The notes under the pieces: model-generated
Told to the model about the DNA's origin: nothing
The model's database searches: none
What the model saw: only the letters and a program-made list of their open reading frames with translations
Shown: positions 1 to 5,380 of the stretch, piece by piece
Position numbering within the stretch: the stretch's first letter is position 1
Layout of the letters: each line of letters starts with the position of its first letter
Origin: an uncultured Eubacteriales bacterium
Lineage (GTDB): Bacteria; Bacillota; Clostridia; Peptostreptococcales; Anaerovoracaceae
Direction of reading: 5' to 3'
Length of the DNA stretch: 5,643 bases
NCBI GenBank assembly: GCA_902765035.1
Contig: CACWYF010000094.1
Location: forward strand, 1 to 5,643
Program-made: the position numbers and the translations under genes

Positions 1-487
1 TGGAGTTCTCCTTGGATGAAAGAGGTATCTCCACATCGTTTTTATAGAACCTCAGGGTCGAAGTATTGTATGTGAACGGCCCTGCAGTGATTATGTTGCT
101 CGTGCCCTGCGGCGAAGTGCTGCGGCTGCGTCTTATGAGCGCCTTGGCCTTGGCGACCAGTGTGACCGGATTGAATGGCTTGGTGATATAATCATCAGCC
201 CCTATCTCAAGCCCGTACAGAGCATCCTGGTCTTCCTTGCGGCCGCTTACGACCATAACAGGTGTAGTAAGCCCGTTTCCCCTCAGCTGCTGTATTACTT
301 CGAAGCCATTGATACCTCTCATGTTGATGTCGAGAAGTATAAGGTCATATTTATTCTGTTTTACCAGTTCAAGCGCCGCCTCTCCGCTGATGGCAAGATC
401 CGCTTCGATCCCGTTGTTCTTGAGCGCCTTGAACAGCATTGTCAGTATTGTTTTGTCATCATCAACGACAAGTACTTTTTCAGACAT
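1..487 (-). CDS. OmpR/PhoB-family response regulator, N-terminal part (C-terminus outside window)
   Basis: A two-component response regulator: a receiver domain takes a phosphoryl group from a histidine kinase and controls a DNA-binding output domain. The 162 visible residues include a complete receiver domain (about 3-118). The acidic pair D9/D10 follows a VLVV strand, the phospho-acceptor is D53 in LILLDINM, the switch Ser is S81 in VVSG, and the invariant Lys is K103 in TKPF. After a linker (about 118-130), residues 131-162 (AGPFTYN, then IPLSSKEN) match the start of the OmpR-type winged helix, whose recognition helix lies off the left edge. The usual Pro after the DxxM strand is Arg (M56-R57-G58). 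The start ATG has AGGAGG 5 nt upstream and its own promoter. No kinase is adjacent on the visible side; a partner may lie further left. Receiver identity is certain; OmpR subfamily is likely. Confidence 0.93.
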   Translation of the reverse strand, partial: MSEKVLVVDDDKTILTMLFKALKNNGIEADLAISGEAALELVKQNKYDLILLDINMRGINGFEVIQQLRGNGLTTPVMVVSGRKEDQDALYGLEIGADDYITKPFNPVTLVAKAKALIRRSRSTSPQGTSNIITAGPFTYNTSTLRFYKNDVEIPLSSKENS

Positions 488-492
488 TTGTG

Positions 493-498
493 CCTCCT
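493..498 (-). promoter_or_regulatory. Ribosome binding site of the response regulator gene
   Basis: A perfect AGGAGG on the minus strand lies 5 nt before the ATG at 487-485. It fixes the start of the response regulator and predicts efficient translation. Confidence 0.9.
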
Positions 499-530
499 GA
501 TCCCATACCGGAATTATTCATACTTAATAT

Positions 531-559
531 ATTTTAGCACAGTAACGATTGTGAGGCAA
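531..559 (-). promoter_or_regulatory. Sigma-A-type promoter for the response regulator
   Basis: On the minus strand TTGCCT (554-559) and TAAAAT (531-536) are separated by exactly 17 nt. They match the -35 and -10 consensus at 4/6 and 5/6 positions. Transcription would start near 524, giving a leader of about 37 nt that contains the AGGAGG site. The promoter lies within the 89-bp gap after the reductase gene, so the regulator can be expressed independently. This is inferred from sequence only. Confidence 0.6.
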
Positions 560-576
560 AATCTTTGCGCCTTACG

Positions 577-1029
577 CTAAGCGATGATCGTTTCCAGTGC
601 TGCAGCAAAAGCTTCGAGCCCCTGTCTGTCATCTTCCGTGAATCTCTCCTTGAAAGGGCTGTCGATGTCTATGACTCCGTACACTTCCCCGTTCCTGTGA
701 AGCGGCACTACTATCTCGGAATTGCTCGCAGAGTCACAAGCGATATGCCCCGGGAACAGGTGGACATCCGGGACCAGCTGAGTCCGGTCTTCCAGAACCG
801 CCGTTCCGCATACACCCTTTCCTGTCTCAATCACCGTGCATGCTGTTTTGCCCTGAAATGGCCCCAGTTCAAGCCTGCCGTTTCTCATTATGTAGAATCC
901 GGCCCAGTTGATATCTTCAAGTGAATCCCACAGAAGTGCTGACGCATTGGAAAGAATGGTAATGTCCCATTCCACACCTTCCGACAGAGATTCAAGCTGC
1001 ATCTTCATCAATCCGTAATCTGTTTTCAT
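577..1029 (-). CDS. msrC: Free methionine-(R)-sulfoxide reductase (fRMsr, GAF domain)
   Basis: Predicted to reduce free L-methionine-(R)-sulfoxide to methionine in the cytoplasm, normally recycled by thioredoxin, as part of oxidative damage repair. The 150-residue product is one GAF domain and aligns throughout with E. coli MsrC/YebR (about 165 aa) as I remember it. Landmarks are DINWAGFY (39-46), GPFQGK (56-61), GVCGTAV and HIACDSASNSE. Cysteines at 64, 74 and 98 have the same 10- and 24-residue spacing as E. coli Cys84, Cys94 and Cys118. E105 and D123 fall where the family has its substrate-binding acidic residues. The frame stays open upstream to 1146, but the start at 1029 has GGAG 6 nt ahead, begins where the family begins, and lies downstream of a good promoter. 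The gene is divergent from the WYL regulator. Codon use and length are ordinary. A purely regulatory GAF role is unlikely because every catalytic landmark is present. Confidence 0.92.
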   Translation of the reverse strand: MKTDYGLMKMQLESLSEGVEWDITILSNASALLWDSLEDINWAGFYIMRNGRLELGPFQGKTACTVIETGKGVCGTAVLEDRTQLVPDVHLFPGHIACDSASNSEIVVPLHRNGEVYGVIDIDSPFKERFTEDDRQGLEAFAAALETIIA

Positions 1030-1035
1030 CTTCAT

Positions 1036-1039
1036 CTCC
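1036..1039 (-). promoter_or_regulatory. Ribosome binding site that decides the reductase start
   Basis: Three in-frame ATGs lie close together (1041, 1035 and 1029). GGAG, formed from the end of the first ATG and the following GAG codon, is 6 nt before the ATG at 1029 but directly abuts the one at 1035. This favours 1029, which also gives the best family alignment (MKTDYGL). Confidence 0.6.
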
Positions 1040-1105
1040 ATGTCTCTTTCCCGCGGGACTGGCCCGGCGCCGAATTTCCGTTCATGTTCTGTCCGCTTCC
1101 TGACT

Positions 1106-1135
1106 ATTATAGCACGTAAAGCAGAGGCCTGAAAA
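1106..1135 (-). promoter_or_regulatory. Extended -10 promoter of the reductase gene
   Basis: On the minus strand a perfect TATAAT (1106-1111) is preceded by TGC, giving the extended -10 form TGnTATAAT. The best -35 candidate is TTTTCA (1130-1135) with an 18-nt spacer, a 4/6 match. Transcription would start near 1099, giving a leader of about 70 nt. An ACCAAT element (minus strand, 1135-1140) abuts the weak -35. An activator acting there is possible but not shown. Confidence 0.65.
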
Positions 1136-1155
1136 TTGGTTGACAATCCACCACA

Positions 1156-1176
1156 AATGCCCTTTTTTCGGGCATT
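1156..1176. repeat. Inverted repeat, 7-bp arms with 7-nt loop, in the divergent promoter region
   Basis: AATGCCC (1156-1162) and GGGCATT (1170-1176) are perfect inverted copies around a loop of six T and one C. GCCTG (1127-1131) and CAGGC (1178-1182) can form an outer stem around it, followed on the plus strand by six T (1183-1188). Read on the plus strand this resembles a terminator that would stop transcription antisense to the reductase before it reaches the WYL gene. It could equally be a protein-binding site, since no known plus-strand gene lies upstream. Confidence 0.45.
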
Positions 1177-1191
1177 ACAGGCTTTTTTGAA

Positions 1192-1257
1192 TTATCTGAC
1201 TATAAAAATGACCAATTATGTCTTTCCTATTGAAAAAAACGCCAATTGACCAGATAA
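1192..1257. repeat. Distant inverted repeat TTATCTG / CAGATAA
   Basis: TTATCTG (1192-1198) recurs as its reverse complement CAGATAA (1251-1257). When the arms are extended to 12 nt they agree at 9 positions (1189-1200 against 1249-1260). The arms are separated by 52 nt, about five helical turns, and flank two CCAAT elements upstream of the WYL promoter. The spacing suits a looped or cooperative operator better than an RNA hairpin. A 7-bp repeat in AT-rich DNA may also be chance. Confidence 0.35.
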
Positions 1258-1266
1258 CTCACCAAT
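1211..1266 (+). repeat. Three spaced CCAAT elements upstream of the WYL regulator
   Basis: CCAAT begins at 1212, 1242 and 1262, with steps of 30 and 20 bp that are close to whole helical turns. The first and third share a longer context, TGACCAATTAT and TCACCAATCAT, identical at 9 of 11 positions. A fourth copy, ACCAAT on the minus strand (1135-1140), lies by the reductase -35. The third copy lies where the -35 of the WYL promoter would be. These are candidate binding sites for a regulator, perhaps the WYL protein itself; no binding evidence is available. Confidence 0.4.
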
Positions 1267-1282
1267 CATTTTGAAATCAATG

Positions 1283-1291
1283 TGCTATATT
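1283..1291 (+). promoter_or_regulatory. Extended -10 promoter of the WYL regulator gene
   Basis: TGC followed by TATATT (1286-1291) gives an extended -10 element. No recognisable -35 hexamer sits 16-19 nt upstream; that position is occupied by CCAATCA. Transcription would begin near 1298, leaving a leader of about 28 nt with the ribosome binding site. This would place the in-frame ATG at 1293 outside the transcript and supports the start at 1326. Confidence 0.5.
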
Positions 1292-1307
1292 TATGTTGAC
1301 CTATTTC

Positions 1308-1314
1308 AAGGAGG
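1308..1314 (+). promoter_or_regulatory. Ribosome binding site of the WYL regulator gene
   Basis: AAGGAGG is a near-perfect match to the anti-Shine-Dalgarno complement. It lies 11 nt before the ATG at 1326, slightly longer than ideal. It lies inside the longer open frame that begins at 1293, so it argues for the shorter protein. Confidence 0.75.
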
Positions 1315-1325
1315 TTCCCCTTAAA

Positions 1326-2294
1326 ATGAATGATAACAGGCGAAAGCTTACCGGTATTCTCAAGCTGCTGTATGAGAACACGGACGCTGAGCACAGCATG
1401 GACACCTATCAGATTATGGATGCACTTGAAAGCATGGGGCATGGAAGACCCGACCGTAAAACGATAGATGCCAATATTAAATTTATCATAGAAGACCTTG
1501 GCTACGGGATAATCAAGGAAAAAGGCAAGCCTAACAGGTATCGCTGGATTGACAGAGAGTTTGACCTTTCCGAGCTTAAGTTCCTTGTTGATGCTGTACA
1601 CTCATCAAGATTCATCAGCACCAAGAAGAGCCGCGAGATCATCGCAAAGCTCAAGGATCTGACGAGTGTGCATCAGGCTGCTCTGCTCAACAGAGAACTG
1701 CATACATGCAGTGGTTTCAAGCGCGACGGAAGCGCAGCTCTCAGAACAGCAGATATTCTGAACGACTGCATCAAGAACAGGGCCAGAGTCGCCTTTCAGA
1801 TGGTCGACTATGATATGTACAAGAATGAAGTCCTGAGATATAACGGAAAGATGCATGAAGTCAGCCCTTATGCTCTCATGTGGAACAATGACTATTATTA
1901 CATGGTCGGAAAGCCTTCAGACTCATCTGAAGTCAGAGCATACAGAGTGGACAGAATGAAGAACGCATCGCAGCTCCACGTTCCGGCCGAGCGCGAGCCG
2001 GCAGACTTCAGCATAGAGAAGTATTCCACCCGCATATTCGATATGTTCTCAGGTGAGACTCAGGAAGTTGAGTTAAGCTGCAAGGGCTACACTATGAATT
2101 ACCTTGTAGACAGGTTCGGAAAGGATTTCTATTCAGAGAAGACCGGGCCTGATCATTTCACGGCAAGGGTCACAGTGGATACAAGCCCGACATTCTTCGC
2201 ATGGGTATTCCAGTTCGGCGGAGATATCACCATCATCTCTCCCGCATCTGTAAAGTCTGAATTCAACAAGATGGTAATGGATCAGCTGAGATAA
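1326..2294 (+). CDS. WYL-domain transcriptional regulator (HTH-WYL-WCX)
   Basis: A probable cytoplasmic DNA-binding regulator of the YafY/DeoR-like WYL family, 322 residues, near the usual length. Residues about 5-75 form a winged helix: KLTGILKLLYENT is the first helix, RPDRKTIDANIKFI the likely recognition region, and YGIIKEKGKPNRYRW the wing. The WYL domain (about 140-212) contains EVSPYALMWNNDYYYMVG at 178-195, where YYM replaces the signature Trp-Tyr-Leu, and YRVDRM at 206-211, the conserved FRLDRI-like strand. The C-terminal part (about 235-322) resembles the WCX extension, with VTVDTSPTFFAWVFQFG. WYL domains are known or proposed to bind nucleic acid or small ligands and regulate stress, phage-defence and metabolic genes. 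The target and ligand here cannot be read from sequence. The gene is divergent from the reductase and sits on a shared control region, so autoregulation and control of the reductase are reasonable guesses. A perfect terminator follows the stop codon. Confidence 0.9.
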   Translation: MNDNRRKLTGILKLLYENTDAEHSMDTYQIMDALESMGHGRPDRKTIDANIKFIIEDLGYGIIKEKGKPNRYRWIDREFDLSELKFLVDAVHSSRFISTKKSREIIAKLKDLTSVHQAALLNRELHTCSGFKRDGSAALRTADILNDCIKNRARVAFQMVDYDMYKNEVLRYNGKMHEVSPYALMWNNDYYYMVGKPSDSSEVRAYRVDRMKNASQLHVPAEREPADFSIEKYSTRIFDMFSGETQEVELSCKGYTMNYLVDRFGKDFYSEKTGPDHFTARVTVDTSPTFFAWVFQFGGDITIISPASVKSEFNKMVMDQLR

Positions 2295-2331
2295 GCATAA
2301 AAAAAGGAGCACCGCTCCTTTTTTTATGCTT
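2293..2331. terminator. Bidirectional intrinsic terminator between convergent genes
   Basis: A perfect 18-bp stem (2293-2310 with 2314-2331) closes a 3-nt loop. Its core is GGAGC-ACC-GCTCC, flanked by seven A on one side and seven T on the other, so a U-tract follows the GC-rich hairpin on either strand. The stem begins inside the TAA stop of the WYL gene and ends 25 nt before the stop of the kinase gene. It therefore probably terminates both transcripts. Confidence 0.93.
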
Positions 2332-2356
2332 TTATTCCGCCGTCATATACAGTCAG

Positions 2357-5278
2357 CTATCTGATGAGGCTCTCGAGAGTCCTGAACAGAGCTTCCGGCT
2401 CAACAGGCTTGCTGAGATGCGCATTGAGTCCGGCCTGCATGCTGCGCTGGACATCTTCATCAAACGCATTGGCAGTAAGTGCTATGACAGGTATCGTTCC
2501 GGCATCCTCTCTGTCCATGCTCCTGATAGTTCTGGTCGCTTCCAGTCCGTCCATCACAGGCATCCTCATGTCCATAAGGATGGCATCATAGTATCCCTCT
2601 TCATGCTGTGCGAACATATCCACAGCTTCCTGCCCATTCCCGGCAATATCCGTCTCCATGTCTCTCATTGCGAGAACCATTACCATGATCTCGGCATTTA
2701 CTATCATGTCTTCGGCAAGAAGGATCCTTCTTCCCGCAAGATCAGCTGCCGTATCCTTCAGAGAAGCGTTTTTCTTTCTGAACGCATCCCTGAATTCATC
2801 CATTACACTGGCTGCGAACAGCGGCTTAGGTACGAACGTGTCAACGCCTGCCTCCTTTGCCTCATCGACCACATCATCCCAGTTATGTGAAGTCAGTATG
2901 ATTATAGCGGATTCGTGACCGATGACTGAGCGGATGCGCCTTGTAGTCTCTATTCCATCCATCTCAGGCATTTTCCAGTCGACGAGAATGAGATTGTAAG
3001 GATCTCTTCTCGCATGCCTCATGCTGACCATGTCAACACCTTCGCTTCCCGACATAGCGACATCGCAGTGTACACCGACCTGCCCGAGCACCAGCTGGGC
3101 ATGTTCGCATGCAACAGGGTCGTCATCTATAACAAGAACCGTTATCTCATGCGGATGCAGATCGCCTTCATCCGCGCCGTCATCGGTCCTGTCGGAATCA
3201 GTCAGCGTCACAGTAACAGTGAACATCGTGCCCTGTCCTTTTTCACTCTTCACATCTATCGTGCCGTTCATCAGTTCCACCAGGCTCTTGGTGATAGGCA
3301 TTCCAAGGCCGGTGCTTCCGTACTTGTTTGTGGATGATGAGTCTTCCTGGCTGAATGTATCGAACAGTTTAGGCAGGAAATCGCGGCTCATTCCTATGCC
3401 GGTATCGCTCATTACAAACCTGAGAGTCGACTTGCCGTCAAACTTCGCGATCTCCTCTACAGTGAATACCACATGTCCGCCTTCCGGTGTGAACTTGACT
3501 GAATTGCCCAGGATATTGACGAGTATCTGGCGCAGCTTCATATCATCTCCGATATAGTAGTCGCTTACATGTCCGATTATCCTGCTGTCGTATTTGATCC
3601 CTTTATCACGGCACTGGCCGGCTATCATCGTGTTGACCTGCTCAAGCGCTTTTGCAAAAGAGAACTCCTCGTTATTCAAAGTCATCCTGCCGGATTCGAT
3701 CCGGGACATATCCAGGATATCGTTAATGATGCTGAGAAGGTGCTGAGCGGATGCTCCTATCTTCTCCAGCTGCTCGCGGGTCTCATCCGGAATATCCGGG
3801 TTGTTCAGAGCTATGCTGTCAAGGCCTATGATAGCGTTCATCGGTGTCCTGATCTCGTGGCTCATGTTGGACAGGAATGCGGTCTTGGCCTTGTTGGCCT
3901 CCTCTGCAGCCCGCAACGCATCTCCGAGAGTCTGAGCCTGGATGAGGTCATTTCTCGTTTCAGCATCCACATCGGTGATACATACACCGACAGCATGGAC
4001 GATATGGTCGTCTCTGTCCTCCGGATGCCTTACTCCCGCGAACTTGATCATCTCATAGGTTTCCTTATTATTGCGGTTGACCATGTATCTGAAAGACATG
4101 ACCCTCCGCTCCTTGAGGCCTTCACGGATATTGTCAGGCTGGATGAAGCTGAGGAAATCATCTCTGTATTCATCCTTGATATAGTTGTAAGCATAATCTG
4201 TGAATCCCTTGAGATAAGGGAAGTGCTCCCCTTCCCTGATACCCTTGTCTATCTCAGGGTGCTCCTGATAGCAGACTGCCTCATTTGTGTCGAGCTCAAC
4301 GTAGTATACACTCCAGAAGTCTGAAGCAAGAGCCGTGATCAGCTTGTCCTGCTCCGCTCTCTGTCTCTCTTCCTCGAGGAGCTTTTCCTGAAGCGCAAGC
4401 CTCTGCTCCATCTCCTGCTGCCTGGCTTCTGCAGCTTTGGCTCTGGTCATCTCGGTGACATCGACGCACATTCCCAGCGTACACAGCCTGCCGGAATTGT
4501 CCGTGAACTTCATTTTGGTCGTCTGAAGATTCCTGATCACCTCTCCTGTGGCATCCGGAACATCCTCGAAGAATATATACGGCTTGTCCATCTCAAGAGC
4601 AATGCGGTCATCATCTACAAAGTGATCTGCAGTGTCCTTGTCGAACAGCTCGTGGTCGGTAAGACCGATCACCCCGTCAGGCGACTCCTTGCCGGCATAT
4701 TCAGCAAAAGACTGATTGCATGCCAGGTATTTTCCTGTCATCGCGTCCTTCGAAAAACTCATCGCAGGCATGTTGGACAGAAGGGATCCGACAGATCCCA
4801 TCATATCCGCAATCCTTGCGGCTGACTCGACTTCCTGCGTCAGCTGTTTCTTTTCTGCCTCGAGCATCGCTTTCTTTTCGGTAATGTCCGAGATGAAGAC
4901 GTAGTATACACCGCCGTATTTTTCCGTCTGTGTATATCTTCCGTAATCATCCACCCAGCGGACCTTTCCGTCCTTTCTGACTATCCGGTATTCCACATAG
5001 TCCATGTTGTCATCGCTGGCGTCGATCTGTTCCGCAACGGAGTCTGAGATGCGGCGGTAATCCTCCGGATGCACCATGCCCCGGAAGGTATAGCCCGTCA
5101 GCTTTTTGAAATCCTCAAGATCGTCGCAGCCGTAGATATCAAAGACAGGCTTGTTTGCATAGAGAAGCTCTTCCGGCTCTTCGGCTTTGTAAATGAAGAA
5201 CCCCCCGGGCATGTGTCCGCCCAGTTCCCGGATCATGAACGCCGTCTGATCATTCATCTGGAAAACCTTGTTCGCCAT
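2357..5278 (-). CDS. Cytoplasmic hybrid sensor histidine kinase, PAS-PAS-PAS-like-HisKA-HATPase-REC-REC
   Basis: A 973-residue sensor kinase that would autophosphorylate on His and pass the phosphate to its own receivers. PAS1 (about 22-135) shows HPEDY, RIVRKDGKVRWV and a DITEKK exit. PAS2 (about 168-277) includes a LACNQSFAEYAG segment and ends DVTEMTRA. A charged coiled coil (278-312) leads to a third PAS-like module (about 313-440; SDFWSVYYVELD, ending CITDVDAE). A helix enters HisKA with H474 in NMSHEIRTPMN. The HATPase has N588/N592 in ILVNILGNSVKF, DTGIGM (625-630) and the G2 box GSTGLGM (654-660). REC1 (about 712-835) has D718/D719, phospho-acceptor D767, T796 and K818. REC2 (about 849-973) has E856/D857, D903, T935 and K957. 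All catalytic residues are intact. I see no signal peptide or membrane segment, so the input is probably cytoplasmic. No HPt or output domain is present, so another protein must complete the relay. The start is supported by AGAGG 6 nt upstream. The gene is convergent with the WYL gene and same-strand with the gene to its right, 102 bp away. The signal is unknown. Confidence 0.95.
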   Translation of the reverse strand: MANKVFQMNDQTAFMIRELGGHMPGGFFIYKAEEPEELLYANKPVFDIYGCDDLEDFKKLTGYTFRGMVHPEDYRRISDSVAEQIDASDDNMDYVEYRIVRKDGKVRWVDDYGRYTQTEKYGGVYYVFISDITEKKAMLEAEKKQLTQEVESAARIADMMGSVGSLLSNMPAMSFSKDAMTGKYLACNQSFAEYAGKESPDGVIGLTDHELFDKDTADHFVDDDRIALEMDKPYIFFEDVPDATGEVIRNLQTTKMKFTDNSGRLCTLGMCVDVTEMTRAKAAEARQQEMEQRLALQEKLLEEERQRAEQDKLITALASDFWSVYYVELDTNEAVCYQEHPEIDKGIREGEHFPYLKGFTDYAYNYIKDEYRDDFLSFIQPDNIREGLKERRVMSFRYMVNRNNKETYEMIKFAGVRHPEDRDDHIVHAVGVCITDVDAETRNDLIQAQTLGDALRAAEEANKAKTAFLSNMSHEIRTPMNAIIGLDSIALNNPDIPDETREQLEKIGASAQHLLSIINDILDMSRIESGRMTLNNEEFSFAKALEQVNTMIAGQCRDKGIKYDSRIIGHVSDYYIGDDMKLRQILVNILGNSVKFTPEGGHVVFTVEEIAKFDGKSTLRFVMSDTGIGMSRDFLPKLFDTFSQEDSSSTNKYGSTGLGMPITKSLVELMNGTIDVKSEKGQGTMFTVTVTLTDSDRTDDGADEGDLHPHEITVLVIDDDPVACEHAQLVLGQVGVHCDVAMSGSEGVDMVSMRHARRDPYNLILVDWKMPEMDGIETTRRIRSVIGHESAIIILTSHNWDDVVDEAKEAGVDTFVPKPLFAASVMDEFRDAFRKKNASLKDTAADLAGRRILLAEDMIVNAEIMVMVLAMRDMETDIAGNGQEAVDMFAQHEEGYYDAILMDMRMPVMDGLEATRTIRSMDREDAGTIPVIALTANAFDEDVQRSMQAGLNAHLSKPVEPEALFRTLESLIR

Positions 5279-5284
5279 GGTCAG

Positions 5285-5289
5285 CCTCT
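5285..5289 (-). promoter_or_regulatory. Ribosome binding site of the hybrid kinase gene
   Basis: AGAGG on the minus strand lies 6 nt before the ATG at 5278-5276 and favours that start over the internal ATG at 5257. TATATG and TATGAT lie just upstream (5296-5303), but either as a -10 would place the transcript start almost on this site. I therefore do not call a promoter here. Confidence 0.6.
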
Positions 5290-5323
5290 TTTCATATCAT
5301 ATACACTTCATCAGCGCTTCCGT

Positions 5324-5334
5324 TGTCTCAGACA
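5324..5334. repeat. 11-bp palindrome TGTCTCAGACA upstream of the hybrid kinase
   Basis: TGTCT and AGACA are perfect inverted copies around one central base, 45 nt ahead of the kinase start, in the 102-bp gap between two same-strand genes. It could be a small operator. It has no T-run and too small a loop to be a convincing terminator. Chance is a serious alternative. Confidence 0.3.
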
Positions 5335-5380
5335 GAGCCCCCGGTCCGACGGGTATGCCGGGATGCTTTTCGCCCGTGGA

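Noticed and set aside
554..575. Possible terminator after the reductase gene
   Set aside because: The only pairing (GGCAAA with TTTGC and a bulged base before CC) is short, and no T-run follows on the minus strand. It also overlaps the response regulator -35.
1030..1146. 39-residue N-terminal extension of the reductase frame
   Set aside because: The extension is not part of the family, contains the likely promoter (-10 at 1106-1111) and lacks a ribosome binding site at its first ATG. The start at 1029 fits better.
1293..1325. Upstream in-frame ATG for the WYL regulator
   Set aside because: It would put AAGGAGG inside the coding region and start before the predicted transcript start near 1298. 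The codons between are not family sequence.
1266..1601. A 111-codon minus-strand frame antisense to the start of the WYL gene
   Set aside because: It opposes the conserved helix-turn-helix coding region, has no recognisable family and crosses the WYL promoter.
3021..3557. A 178-codon plus-strand open frame rich in Ser and Pro
   Set aside because: Antisense to the HATPase and REC1 region. The Ser/Pro-rich composition is typical of a reverse-frame shadow.
3569..4324. A 251-codon plus-strand open frame inside the kinase gene
   Set aside because: It lies fully antisense to conserved kinase domains with intact motifs, has no recognisable domain and no ribosome binding site of note. It is a shadow of the real frame.
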